Positions 8,747-17,746 of a stretch of DNA of 64,000 nucleotides are shown here, in pieces. Origin of the DNA: Candidatus Contendibacter sp. Lineage in GTDB: Bacteria > Pseudomonadota > Gammaproteobacteria > Competibacterales > Competibacteraceae. Location of the stretch: contig JARSSO010000016.1 of the NCBI GenBank assembly GCA_029624765.1, positions 62,001 through 126,000 of the forward strand, in the 5' to 3' direction. The notes below the pieces were generated by a model that ran no database searches, had not been told where the DNA came from, and saw only the letters and a program-made list of their open reading frames with translations. Made by a program: the position numbers and the translations under genes. The first letter of the stretch is position 1, and each line of letters opens with the position of its first letter.

Positions 8747-9247
8747 TTAAAAATCCGGGTCCCAATCCACTCGCAGCAAGCGCCGTTCGAGATTGACCTC
8801 GATCACCACCTGGCCCTGGACGAACGGCAACAGGCGTTCCCGTTCGCCCTTCACCACTAGCACGTCGTTGGCGCCGGTGGCGAGCAAATGGGAAACCACC
8901 CCCAGCTCGACGCCTTCCAGCGTCACCACCCGCAAGCCTTCCAGATCGGCCCAGTAATATTCACCCGGCCTGGGAGGCGGCAATTGCGCGCGGCGCACCG
9001 CGATGTCGCTTTGAATCAGGGCGGCGGCTTGATCGCGGTCGTCGCAATCGACCAATTTCAACACCACCCCGGTGCCGTGGGCGCGGCCCGCTTCGATCCT
9101 GAATTCCCGCCATGCGTCCTGACGCTTCAAGAACACGGGATGATAGCGGGTAATGCCTTCGCGCGGTTCGGTGTAGGAAAACACCCGCACCCAGCCGTTC
9201 ACGCCGAACAGACCCGACACCCGGCCCAGCACCACCCAGTCGGTCAT
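8747..9247 (-). CDS. rimM: RimM, 16S rRNA processing / 30S maturation factor
   Basis: A 166-residue RimM. It binds S19 on the maturing 30S head. The N-terminal domain shows LGRVSGLFGVNGWVRVFSYT. The PRC-barrel C-terminal domain shows EYYWADLEGLRV, GVVSHLLATGANDVLVV and LLPFVQGQVVIEVN. The gene lies 21 bases after rpsP and in the usual operon position. Its length is typical. Confidence 0.96.
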   Translation of the reverse strand: MTDWVVLGRVSGLFGVNGWVRVFSYTEPREGITRYHPVFLKRQDAWREFRIEAGRAHGTGVVLKLVDCDDRDQAAALIQSDIAVRRAQLPPPRPGEYYWADLEGLRVVTLEGVELGVVSHLLATGANDVLVVKGERERLLPFVQGQVVIEVNLERRLLRVDWDPDF

Positions 9248-9268
9248 CGGGGGTGGCCGATCCCGGCC

Positions 9269-9526
9269 TTATTGCGCCGGTTGTTGGCGCGCGTATTCCT
9301 TGATCAGGCTGCTCACCCGCTCGGAAGGCTGCGCGCCCACCCCCAGCCAGTACTGCACACGCTCCTGATTCAGGCTCAGGCGCACGTCCTGACCACTGGC
9401 GATGGGGTTGAAAAACCCGATGCGCTCGATATAGCGGCCGTCACGCCGGTTGCGACTGTCGGTCACAACCACGGTGTAGAAAGGGCGCTTCTTGGCGCCG
9501 CCGCGAGACAGGCGGATGGTAACCAT
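9269..9526 (-). CDS. rpsP: 30S ribosomal protein S16
   Basis: An 85-residue S16 with the family start [17 protein letters not shown] and the block [13 protein letters not shown]. It is needed for 30S assembly. An AGAGG ribosome binding site lies shortly before the ATG. It heads the four-gene ribosomal operon. The upstream leader contains a terminator-like hairpin ending about 27 bases before the gene. Confidence 0.98.
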   Translation of the reverse strand: MVTIRLSRGGAKKRPFYTVVVTDSRNRRDGRYIERIGFFNPIASGQDVRLSLNQERVQYWLGVGAQPSERVSSLIKEYARQQPAQ

Positions 9527-9552
9527 GCGCTGCGAGTACCTCTTGCAGATTC

Positions 9553-9585
9553 CGACAAGAAAAGGCCACCCCGCGCGGGGCGGCC
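9553..9585 (-). terminator. Rho-independent terminator between ffh and rpsP
   Basis: On the minus strand GGCCGCCCC and GGGGTGGCC form a nine-pair stem (9564-9585, one G-U pair) with a GCGC loop, followed by TTTTCTTGT. It would end ffh transcripts. It lies so close to rpsP that any rpsP promoter must be upstream of or within it. It could therefore also act as an attenuator for the ribosomal operon. Confidence 0.82.
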
Positions 9586-9641
9586 CAAGGGAACGAACAA
9601 TGCTACCCGAACTTCCGCGGATTTAAAACCCGTTGCGCAAC

Positions 9642-11012
9642 TTACACCTTGAACGGCGGCAACGCGCCCACCGGCAGCTTGCCCTGCAAGCCGCGCAGCA
9701 TCTTCATCATGCCGCCGCCCTTCATCTTCTTCATCATCCGCTGCGCCTGATCGAACTGCTTGAGCAACCGGTTCACGTCCTGAATCTGGTTGCCGGAACC
9801 GCTGGCGATGCGGCGTTTGCGCGAACCTTTGATGATATCGGGAAACCGGCGCTCCTGCGGGGTCATCGAGTTGATGATGGCGATCAGCCGCCTGACTTCC
9901 CGGTCCGCCGCCTGATCCTTGATCGCTCCCGCCGCCGCGTTGAAGCCCGGCATCTTGTCCAGCAGACTGGCGATGCCGCCCATCTTCATCATCTGCTCCA
10001 TCTGCTCGCGAAAATCCTCCAGATCGAAGCCCTTGCCCTTCTGAACCTTGTTCGCCAGCTTGAGCGCCTTTTCCTTGTCGACCTTGCGCTCCATCTCCTC
10101 GACCAGGCTCAATACGTCGCCCATGCCAAGAATGCGGGAAACCACCCGGTCGGGAAAGAACGGCTCCAGCGCGGCGGTCTTCTCGCCCACGCCCAGGAAC
10201 TTGATCGGTTTACCAGTGAGGTGGCGGATCGACAGCGCCGCGCCGCCGCGAGCGTCGCCGTCGGTCTTGGTCAGCACCACCCCGGTCAGCGGCAAGGTGG
10301 CGTTGAAGGCCTGGGCGGTGTTGGCGGCATCCTGGCCGGTCATGCTGTCCACCACGAACAGGGTCTCGATGGGATCGAGCACGGCGTGCAGCCGCTGGAT
10401 TTCCGCCATCATCTCGGGGTCCACGTGCAGGCGGCCGGCGGTGTCCGCGATCAGCACCTCCACGCCGTGACGGCGGGCATGGTCCATCGCTTGGCGGGCA
10501 ATGGTTTCCGGGTCCTGATCGGGCGCGCTGGGAAAGAACTCCGCGCCCACCTCGCCGGCCAGTTTGCGCAACTGCTCGATGGCGGCGGGCCGATACACGT
10601 CGCAACTGACGACCAAGACCTTCTTGTGCTGGCGCTCCCGGAGCCAGCGGGCCAGCTTGGCGACGCTGGTGGTCTTGCCGGAACCCTGCAAGCCCGCCAT
10701 CAGCACCACCGCCGGCGGCTGAACCCGCAGGTTCAACTCGGCGTTGGCCTCGCCCATGATCCGGGTCAACTCCTCGTTCACGATCTTGATCAGCACCTGA
10801 CCGGGCGTCAGGCTCAGCAGCACTTCCTGGCCCACCGCCCGCTCGCGCACCCGGGCGATGAAGTCTCGCACCACCGGCAACGCCACGTCCGCTTCCAGCA
10901 GCGCCATGCGCACTTCGCGCAGGGCGTCCTTGATGTTGTCCTCGGTCAGGCGGCCCTGGCCGCGCAGATTCTTGATGGTGCGCAACAGGCGCTCGCTGAG
11001 ATTTTCGAACAT
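9642..11012 (-). CDS. ffh: Ffh, signal recognition particle GTPase (SRP54)
   Basis: A 456-residue SRP protein that binds 4.5S RNA and hands nascent membrane proteins to FtsY. Domains in order: N domain (1-90), G domain with P-loop GLQGSGKTTSVAKL near residue 107, VDTAGRL-type motif (IADTAGRL) and TKTDGDARGG, then the methionine-rich M domain (about 300-456) with KMGGIASLLDKMPG and GSGNQIQDVNRLLKQF. The start at 11012 gives the family N-terminus MFENLSERL. ypjD lies divergently upstream, as in Escherichia coli. Confidence 0.98.
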   Translation of the reverse strand: MFENLSERLLRTIKNLRGQGRLTEDNIKDALREVRMALLEADVALPVVRDFIARVRERAVGQEVLLSLTPGQVLIKIVNEELTRIMGEANAELNLRVQPPAVVLMAGLQGSGKTTSVAKLARWLRERQHKKVLVVSCDVYRPAAIEQLRKLAGEVGAEFFPSAPDQDPETIARQAMDHARRHGVEVLIADTAGRLHVDPEMMAEIQRLHAVLDPIETLFVVDSMTGQDAANTAQAFNATLPLTGVVLTKTDGDARGGAALSIRHLTGKPIKFLGVGEKTAALEPFFPDRVVSRILGMGDVLSLVEEMERKVDKEKALKLANKVQKGKGFDLEDFREQMEQMMKMGGIASLLDKMPGFNAAAGAIKDQAADREVRRLIAIINSMTPQERRFPDIIKGSRKRRIASGSGNQIQDVNRLLKQFDQAQRMMKKMKGGGMMKMLRGLQGKLPVGALPPFKV

Positions 11013-11165
11013 GGGAATCAACCTTCGTTTGCGTCGGAATAGACCGGAATTATAGAGAGAGGGAGCATCGAACGGGGCGCGTCGCATCGCGAACGCCGAC
11101 CCGCTTCAAGCCGGCGGCGTTCCATGCCATGATTGGCCGCAAGGGAAATCATCGGTGGAATTGCT

Positions 11166-11975
11166 ATGAACGCGGTCATCGGCGGCCTGGCCGTCCTGCT
11201 CTATCTGTTCGCCGGCGGCTGGCTCGGCGCCCGCCTGGTGCGCGCCGGCGCTGGCGTGGCCGGTTCGAAGGGCGGTCCACTGGCGCTGGGCTGGGGCGCG
11301 GCGCTGTTGCACGCCATGATCCTGGCCCAGACCGTGTTCCAGCCCACCGGGCTGAATCTCGGCTTTTTCAATGCCCTGTCCTTCACCGGCTGGCTGATCG
11401 GCGTGGTGTTGCTGGCGGCGGCCATGGTCCGGCCGGTCGAGAATCTGGGCATCGCGGTGCTGCCCTTCGACGCCCTGACGCTGATGTTCGGCCTGCTGTT
11501 CCCCACCGAGCGCATCGTCGCCGATCCCCACCAGTGGCCGCTGGAACTGCATATCATGATCGCCATCCTGGCCTACTCGCTGCTGGCGCTGGCGGCGGTT
11601 CAGGCGATTTTGCTGGCGGTTCAGGATCACCGCCTGCGCCACCGCCATCCGGGCGGCTTCCTGCGCGGTATTCCGCCATTGACCACGATGGAATCGCTGT
11701 TGTTCCAGATGATCGGCGCCGGCTTCGTCCTGCTCAGCATCACGCTGGTCAGCGGCTTGTTCTTCCTGCGCGACCTGTTCGCCCAGCACCTGGCGCATAA
11801 GGCGACGCTTTCGTTCGTGGCCTGGGGGGTATTCGGGGTGCTGCTGTGGGGTCGCTGGCGCTTCGGCTGGCGCGGTCGCACCGCCATTCGCTGGACTCTA
11901 AGCGGCTTTGCTTTTCTGGCGCTCGCCTATTTCGGCAGCAAGCTGGTGTTGGAACTAATCCTGCGGCGCTATTGA
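11166..11975 (+). CDS. YpjD/CcsA-like inner-membrane protein
   Basis: A 269-residue integral membrane protein with about eight hydrophobic helices, of the cytochrome c assembly (CcsA/HemX) superfamily and close to YpjD. The segment LELHIMIAILAYSLLALAAVQA and the PLTTMESLLFQM region are typical. The family is related to haem-handling proteins, but the role of YpjD itself is not firmly known. Its position divergent from ffh is conserved in gammaproteobacteria. The ATG at 11166 was chosen because the first membrane helix begins directly after it. The gene ends seven bases inside the end of the convergent WecA-like gene. Confidence 0.85.
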   Translation: MNAVIGGLAVLLYLFAGGWLGARLVRAGAGVAGSKGGPLALGWGAALLHAMILAQTVFQPTGLNLGFFNALSFTGWLIGVVLLAAAMVRPVENLGIAVLPFDALTLMFGLLFPTERIVADPHQWPLELHIMIAILAYSLLALAAVQAILLAVQDHRLRHRHPGGFLRGIPPLTTMESLLFQMIGAGFVLLSITLVSGLFFLRDLFAQHLAHKATLSFVAWGVFGVLLWGRWRFGWRGRTAIRWTLSGFAFLALAYFGSKLVLELILRRY

Positions 11976-13027
11976 CCGGGCGGCGCCACGGTGCCATGCC
12001 GCCGCTCCAACCACTCCACGCACCCCATCAACAGACCGTAGGCGACGACCCAACCAACCAGCAGTGCCACCTGGCCGGCGGGCGGCAACCGGACCGCCAG
12101 CAGCGCCGAGCCGGCGCAGGCCAGCATCAGTGCGTACTCGACCAGCACCGTTCGGCGATGGCCCCAGCCGAGTAGCACCAGGCGTTGATAACAATGGGCG
12201 CGATGGGCTTCCCAAATCTTCTCGCCGCGCCGCAGGCGCCGCAGCAGGGTCACGGTGGCGTCGGTGATGAACGGTGAAAATACCAGCAACGCCACCCAGA
12301 ACGGTAACAGTCCGGCCTTGCTTCCCCACAGGCCGCATACCGCCGCCAGGAAGCCGAGGGCGGTGGAGCCGGTGTCGCCGAGAAAGATTTTCGCCGGCGG
12401 GAAATTCTGGACCAGAAACCCGCCGCTGGCCGCCGCCGCAGTCAGGCAAAGGGCGGTGAACCCGGCATCGGCTCGTCCCAGCCAGGCTAGCGTGGCGAAA
12501 CCGATCACCGCCATGCCGCCGGCGAAGCCATCCATGCCATCCATAAAGTTGTACAGGTTGATCATCCAGACGATGAACAGTAGGGTCAGGGGGATCGCTA
12601 TCCAAACGGGAAAAGGCAAGGTGAGACCGGGAAGTTCGAAACGGTCGGGAAGGAAGCCAGCCGCCAACAGGCTGACAGCGGCCAGCAGATGAACTAAGAT
12701 GCGCCACCCGGCGGCGACACCCTGGCGATCATCGACTAGCGAAACGAACGCCAGCGGCGCCAGACCCGCGAGAACGAACCCAAAAGCCCGGAGTGGCGGG
12801 TCGGCGGTCGCGAGCATTGCTGGCGACATGCCGACGATCATCCCCGCCAGCATGGCCAGCCCACCGGTCCTTGGAATGGGCCGCTGGTGCAAGGAACGCG
12901 CGTTGGGATAATCGAGAAGGCCCGGCAAGACGGCCGCGCACGCCAGGCGCCGGCTCAGGAAAAATGTGACCGCGAACGCCAATGAACCGCCCGCGATCAT
13001 TGTGTCGATTGAAACACCGGTATCCAC
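11969..13027 (-). CDS. MraY/WecA-family polyprenyl-phosphate sugar-1-phosphate transferase
   Basis: A 352-residue membrane enzyme with about ten helices. It would move a HexNAc-1-phosphate from a UDP-sugar onto undecaprenyl phosphate and so start a surface glycan. Family signatures are SLHQRPIPRTGGLAM near residue 45, SLVDDRQGV (the DD motif), INLYNFMDGMDGFAGG, KIFLGDTGS and the late HRAHCYQRLV motif of the WecA/WbpL branch. The GTG at 13027 is used as start; an ATG at 13000 is an alternative. Its start is only eight bases from that of the divergent Wzm gene, so it probably supplies the initiating lipid-linked sugar for that export locus. Confidence 0.88.
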   Translation of the reverse strand: MDTGVSIDTMIAGGSLAFAVTFFLSRRLACAAVLPGLLDYPNARSLHQRPIPRTGGLAMLAGMIVGMSPAMLATADPPLRAFGFVLAGLAPLAFVSLVDDRQGVAAGWRILVHLLAAVSLLAAGFLPDRFELPGLTLPFPVWIAIPLTLLFIVWMINLYNFMDGMDGFAGGMAVIGFATLAWLGRADAGFTALCLTAAAASGGFLVQNFPPAKIFLGDTGSTALGFLAAVCGLWGSKAGLLPFWVALLVFSPFITDATVTLLRRLRRGEKIWEAHRAHCYQRLVLLGWGHRRTVLVEYALMLACAGSALLAVRLPPAGQVALLVGWVVAYGLLMGCVEWLERRHGTVAPPGQ

Positions 13028-13035
13028 TTCGAACC

Positions 13036-13848
13036 ATGCTCGAATACGATTCAGCTAAAAGACCACCGCCGGCGATCGACGAATTTTTTCAACTGATTCG
13101 TTATCGCGACCTGCTCTTTTTGATGGTGGAAAACATCCTGAAAAACCGCTACAAACGTTCGGTGCTGGGCGTGTTCTGGATGCTGCTCAATCCTCTGTTG
13201 CAGACAATCGTGCTGAGTGTCGCATTCGGGACGATGTTCAAGTCATCCTTACCCAGCTACGCGGTTTATCTCTTGGCTGGATTGTTGGCTTGGAACTTTA
13301 TCACACAAACCACCCAGTATGCCATGAGCACCATGGCCTATGGCGGGGGATTGCTCAAAAGGATCTATATTCCGCGCGCCACCTATATCATCGCGGCGGT
13401 CGGCAATGGCCTGGTCAATTTGATCGTTTCAATTGGCGCTCTGTTGGTTATCGTCATTTTCCTCCACCATAAGATAACCTGGGCTTGGCTGTTTCTACCA
13501 GTCAGCATCATGATTCTGACTATCTTTTCACTGGGTCTTGCACTGCTTTTATCCACCGCGTCGGTGTTCTTCACTGATACGGTGGATATTTATCAGGTAC
13601 TGATCCAGGCTTTGTTCTTTCTAACTCCCATCATGTATCCACCATCGATTCTTCCTTCCAAGTTGAGTCAACTGCTTGTATTCAATCCTTTCGTCGTTCT
13701 CATCGAGATTTTTCGAATACCGATCCATGCCAATCGGCTTCCCGATTTCAGCCTGGTCGTAAGCGCCGCGTCGCTCGCGTTAATCGCTCTGGTTGCTGGC
13801 TGGGTTCTGTTCACCAGCAAGGCCGATCAACTCGCCTATCGCCTGTAA
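13036..13848 (+). CDS. wzm: Wzm-like ABC-2 permease for polysaccharide export
   Basis: A 270-residue ABC-2 type membrane subunit with six predicted helices. The N-terminal cytosolic segment (LLFLMVENILKNRYKRSVLG) and LNPLLQTIVLSVAFG are typical of Wzm/KpsM/TagG permeases, which flip or extrude undecaprenyl-linked polysaccharide across the inner membrane. Its stop overlaps the start of the ATPase gene (TAATG), so the two are a coupled pair. Base composition is lower in GC than the flanking housekeeping genes, which is usual for surface-glycan loci. The precise polymer is unknown. Confidence 0.9.
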   Translation: MLEYDSAKRPPPAIDEFFQLIRYRDLLFLMVENILKNRYKRSVLGVFWMLLNPLLQTIVLSVAFGTMFKSSLPSYAVYLLAGLLAWNFITQTTQYAMSTMAYGGGLLKRIYIPRATYIIAAVGNGLVNLIVSIGALLVIVIFLHHKITWAWLFLPVSIMILTIFSLGLALLLSTASVFFTDTVDIYQVLIQALFFLTPIMYPPSILPSKLSQLLVFNPFVVLIEIFRIPIHANRLPDFSLVVSAASLALIALVAGWVLFTSKADQLAYRL

Positions 13849-14582
13849 TGATGGAAAATACCGCGATACAACTCAGTGACGTAACGGTGCGGTTTCGCAT
13901 TCCTCATGAAAAGATTCCCACGTTGCAGGAATATGCGATACGCTGGCTGAAAAGACGCAGTGTCAGTTTTACCGATTTTAATGCGTTGAACAACGTCAGT
14001 TTTTCGATCAGGCAGGGTGAAACGGTCGGTATCATCGGCGCCAACGGCGCCGGCAAGAGCACTTTACTTAAGGTCATCTCAAGGGTGATTCGCCCAACCC
14101 ACGGTCGCGTTTTCCTGCGGGGACGCATCGCGCCATTGCTGGAATTGGGCGCGGGATTCGATTATGAGATGACGGGCAGGGAAAATATTTTTCTCAATGG
14201 AGCTGTATTGGGTTTCAGTCGAAAGGATATTGCAAGCCGCCTGGATAGAATCGTGGAATTTTCCGGCATCGATGATTTTATCGACGCACCGATTCGCACC
14301 TATTCCAGCGGTATGGTGGCAAGGTTGGGATTCGCCATTGCAACCGATATTCAACCTGATATTTTGATCGTTGATGAAATATTGGCGGTGGGGGATGCGG
14401 ATTTCCAGAAGAAATCCGCGGCGAGAATACTACGATATCATGACAGTGGGTCGACCGTACTGCTCGTCTCCCATAACTTGGATTCGATCAAGAATCTGTG
14501 CGACCGTGTAATCTGGCTGGAGCACGGTGCCATAAAAATGGTGGGCTGGGTTGATGATATTGTGAAGCAGTATTCGCTGTAA
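13848..14582 (+). CDS. wzt: Wzt-like ABC ATPase for polysaccharide export, short form
   Basis: A 244-residue ATP-binding subunit. Walker A is GIIGANGAGKSTLLK (about 66-80), the signature is TYSSGMVARLGFA, and Walker B is ILIVDEILAVGD. The protein ends soon after the H-loop (VSHNLDSI). It lacks the extra C-terminal carbohydrate-binding domain that some Wzt proteins use to recognise a capped chain end. By analogy with short Wzt proteins, export would then not depend on a terminal chain modification; this is inference. It is cotranscribed with wzm and the downstream glycosyltransferase. Confidence 0.9.
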   Translation: MMENTAIQLSDVTVRFRIPHEKIPTLQEYAIRWLKRRSVSFTDFNALNNVSFSIRQGETVGIIGANGAGKSTLLKVISRVIRPTHGRVFLRGRIAPLLELGAGFDYEMTGRENIFLNGAVLGFSRKDIASRLDRIVEFSGIDDFIDAPIRTYSSGMVARLGFAIATDIQPDILIVDEILAVGDADFQKKSAARILRYHDSGSTVLLVSHNLDSIKNLCDRVIWLEHGAIKMVGWVDDIVKQYSL

Positions 14583-16586
14583 ATGCCTTCCCGAATCAGG
14601 CAAGCTATCAGAACGAGCAATATGAACAGCCGCATTGAGGTGTTGCTTTTCAGACTTTACTATAAAATACCTTTTTTCTCTTATCAAAGCAAGAGAAGAT
14701 TTATATTATTCATCCATCATCATTTCAAATTCCTGACCAAGCGGACCCTTTCCTACGACATATATCAAATGACGGCGATGCAAACGGAAAACCGTTATCG
14801 AGGAAAGGGTTACTTCGCCAACGATTATTCCCAATGGATAAAAAGGTATGATTACCTGCTTCTCGAAGAGCATCAATACTTACGGAAAATAATGGAAAAC
14901 TGGCCTTCAAAGCCGGTTGTCTCAATCGTCATGACAATTCGAGACACCGGGGAACGAGGGTTATGCGCCACTATCGAATCCGTATTGGCGCAGATTTATT
15001 CGAATTGGGAGTTGTACATTGTTGAGGATCGCCCCACCGGATCTCGTTTATATGAAATATTGGGCGAGTACGCCAAGCGAGAACCTCGCATCAAGCTGAT
15101 TTTCAAGAATGGCCAAAATCCCGATTACATGGCTTTTAATGTAGCCCTGAAGAAAATAAGTGGTGATTTCATAACTTTCATCAACTCAGGAAACCTATTC
15201 GCGCCACATGCTCTTTTCTGGATCGTCTTGGATGTTCTCGATCATCCAGAAGGAATGTTCTGGTATTCTGACGAAGACAGGGTCAATGAAAATGGAGAGC
15301 GCCAGGATCCTTGCTTCAAGCCTGACTGGAACCCGGACCTCTTCTTGTCCGATCCTTGCAATCTGGCCGGCCATTGCTCTGTTTATCGTACATCTCTCGT
15401 GCGCCAGTTGAACGGATTTCGACAAGGCTGCGAGGACGCTCAAGAATACGATTTGGCGTTAAGAATCGTCGAGCAAATCGAACCATCCCAAGTCCGGCAT
15501 ATTCCTCGCATACTTTATCACCACCGGGTGACTGTCGGTATCAATGAAGTAATGGTGATTTCATTACCAGCGGCATTGAAAGCAGTCAACGATCACTTGG
15601 GTCGGAAAAAAATTCACGCTCAAGCAATCCCAAGCCCGGACGGCTTGTATATCCGGGTTCGATATCGGCTGCCGGAAGCTCCACCACTGGCTACCTTGAT
15701 TATCCCAACCCGCAATGGTTTTAAGTTGTTGCATCGGTGCATCGAAAGCATTCTGGAAAAAACCAGTTATCCGAATTATGAAATCATCATCGTTGATAAT
15801 GATAGCAACGACTCGAAAACGGTCGAATATTTACAGCATCTAAGCGAATCACCAAAAATCAGGGTGTTGGATTATCCATATCCTTTCAATTATTCGGCGA
15901 TCAATAACATGGCGGTCAATCACGCGCATGGCGACTTGATTGGTTTTCTCAACAACGACATGGAAGTCATCAATGACGATTGGTTAATTGAAATGATTAG
16001 CCACGCCCTGCGGCCGGAAATTGGGGCGGTGGGCGCGCGTCTTTGGTATAAGGACGACACCTTACAGCATGGTGGTGTCATACTCGGCATCGGCGGGGTA
16101 GCCAATCATGCCCACAAGGGCATTGCCAGAGGGGAGGCTGGTTATTTTGGGCGCGCTATTTTAATACAGAACTTTTCCGCGGTAACCGGCGCCTGCATGG
16201 TATTACGCAAGGAATGCTTCATGGATGTTGGCGGTTTTAATGAAGAACAACTGGCGGTCACATTCAATGATGTTGATCTTTGCCTTAAACTGATTAAATC
16301 GGGTTTGAGGATTGTATGGACTCCTTATGCCGAGCTTTACCATTATGAATCCGCCAGCCGTGGTTATGATGATACGCTCGAAAAGATAACTCGATCAAAA
16401 AGAGAAATAAATTACATGCGTGAGCAATGGAACGCATGGCTAGCATCAGATCCAGCCTACAATCCAAACTTGAATCTGGAGACGGAAGATTTCAGATTGG
16501 CTTGGCCTCCCCGTCTCGAAAGACTTCCGACAAATCTCGATAAATCAACCTCGACTTCAAACTTTCATCGACAAGCCTTCGAATAG
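14583..16586 (+). CDS. two-domain family 2 glycosyltransferase with degenerate first domain
   Basis: A 667-residue protein with two GT-A (family 2) domains, at about residues 111-310 and 369-610, preceded by a basic N-terminal extension. The second domain is intact, with LIIPTRNG, IIIVDNDSND and the nucleotide/metal motif FLNNDMEV (about 455-462). In the first domain the usual DHDD-type metal motif is replaced by NSGN at residues 201-204 (context FITFINSGNLFAPHAL), so it may be inactive. Such tandem enzymes build O-antigen-like glycans, often as rhamnosyltransferases. The sugar here is unknown. The ATG at 14583 follows the wzt stop directly; an ATG at codon 14 is an alternative. GC is low (28-35 percent in lines counted). 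Confidence 0.85.
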   Translation: MPSRIRQAIRTSNMNSRIEVLLFRLYYKIPFFSYQSKRRFILFIHHHFKFLTKRTLSYDIYQMTAMQTENRYRGKGYFANDYSQWIKRYDYLLLEEHQYLRKIMENWPSKPVVSIVMTIRDTGERGLCATIESVLAQIYSNWELYIVEDRPTGSRLYEILGEYAKREPRIKLIFKNGQNPDYMAFNVALKKISGDFITFINSGNLFAPHALFWIVLDVLDHPEGMFWYSDEDRVNENGERQDPCFKPDWNPDLFLSDPCNLAGHCSVYRTSLVRQLNGFRQGCEDAQEYDLALRIVEQIEPSQVRHIPRILYHHRVTVGINEVMVISLPAALKAVNDHLGRKKIHAQAIPSPDGLYIRVRYRLPEAPPLATLIIPTRNGFKLLHRCIESILEKTSYPNYEIIIVDNDSNDSKTVEYLQHLSESPKIRVLDYPYPFNYSAINNMAVNHAHGDLIGFLNNDMEVINDDWLIEMISHALRPEIGAVGARLWYKDDTLQHGGVILGIGGVANHAHKGIARGEAGYFGRAILIQNFSAVTGACMVLRKECFMDVGGFNEEQLAVTFNDVDLCLKLIKSGLRIVWTPYAELYHYESASRGYDDTLEKITRSKREINYMREQWNAWLASDPAYNPNLNLETEDFRLAWPPRLERLPTNLDKSTSTSNFHRQAFE

Positions 16587-16597
16587 CATTCATCATC

Positions 16598-17632
16598 ATG
16601 ATAGCCATTCTGATAATTAATTTTCGTCGTGCTCTCGATACTATTGAATGTCTCGACTCCCTGTTGCAAGTGCACGATCCGCTATTCCATATTTTTTTGG
16701 CTGACAACGGTTCCGGGGGCGACGCCGCCGCTTTATTGAGCGCGTATGTCGATCAATACCGCGAACGAATTACCTTGACTCTCTTTGCCGAGAACTATGG
16801 TTTTACCGGCGCTCACAATCGACTTTTCGAGCAAATCGTTTCCGACGAAAGGCGTTATAAATTCGTTTTGTTGCTTAATAACGATACGGTTGTGGAACCT
16901 CATTTCCTTGCGCGGATGCTGGAACGGATCGACCGTGCCCAACATATCGAGATGGTGGCGGCCCGAATGATGAGGTACGACGATCGAACGCGCATCGATA
17001 ATCTCGGCATTACGTTCTACAAGTGTGGACTCGCGTCCAATCGCAAATCGACCAACGATCCCTTGCTCGGCCCCTGTGGCGGCTGCGCGCTTTATACCAC
17101 TGATTTGTTGCGTCGGGTCCATCAAGCCACGGATGAATACTTCGATGAAAAATTCTTTTGCTACGCCGAGGACACCGACTTGGCTTGGCGAGCGGCGCTG
17201 CTGGGTTATCGAGCGGCTTTTGCCGATGATGCCCTGGTTTATCATAAAGGCTCGCTAGCCAGCGGTGGTCCCGACAATGATTTCGTCTTGTATCACGGTG
17301 TTCGCAATTCGTTATTCGTGCTAATCAAATGTGTCCCCGCCTACCTGATCTGGCCCAATCTCGGTTGGATTCTGTTGGCGCACGTGGCTATCCTGTTGCG
17401 CCACGCCTTGAGGGGCAAGATCCGAATAATCGGCCGCTTATATCGGGATTTTTTCAGGGGAGCGCCGGCCATGTGGCGCAAGCGACGTCATCTGCAAGAA
17501 TGCAATCCGGTTCGAGATTTCAAGATCGGTTTGCTGGTCAATCACGCCTTTTACGAGCGGGCTTATATACGGCAGGCATTGTTGGAAATAAGGGGATTCT
17601 TTATCCCTTCATTGAACAGGCGCGACACCTAG
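16598..17632 (+). CDS. family 2 glycosyltransferase (WbbL/RfbN-like)
   Basis: A 344-residue GT-A glycosyltransferase of family 2. The nucleotide-binding start is ILIINFRRALDTIECLDSL, followed by FLADNGSGG, AENYGFTGAHN and the metal motif LLLNNDTVVEP. The acceptor-side acidic motif is FCYAEDTDLAWRA. A hydrophobic pair near residues 235-265 suggests membrane association. It probably adds a sugar, often rhamnose in this subfamily, to the polysaccharide exported by the adjacent ABC transporter. It is 11 bases after the tandem glycosyltransferase gene and ends the locus; donor and linkage are unknown. Confidence 0.85.
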   Translation: MIAILIINFRRALDTIECLDSLLQVHDPLFHIFLADNGSGGDAAALLSAYVDQYRERITLTLFAENYGFTGAHNRLFEQIVSDERRYKFVLLLNNDTVVEPHFLARMLERIDRAQHIEMVAARMMRYDDRTRIDNLGITFYKCGLASNRKSTNDPLLGPCGGCALYTTDLLRRVHQATDEYFDEKFFCYAEDTDLAWRAALLGYRAAFADDALVYHKGSLASGGPDNDFVLYHGVRNSLFVLIKCVPAYLIWPNLGWILLAHVAILLRHALRGKIRIIGRLYRDFFRGAPAMWRKRRHLQECNPVRDFKIGLLVNHAFYERAYIRQALLEIRGFFIPSLNRRDT

Positions 17633-17746
17633 CGCGCCGTCATCGTTATTCCGCTTGGATAACCACCCTGGTCTGGCTCCCGCGCTCTAGGCTGCCCTGA
17701 ACGATGAATTCGCCCTGCGGCCGCCACATGGCGCAACTGGCGATGG

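Noticed and set aside
17329..17700. open frame overlapping the end of the second glycosyltransferase
   Set aside because: Out of phase with the GT2 gene and without domain features; the remaining 126 bases to ubiT hold no gene.
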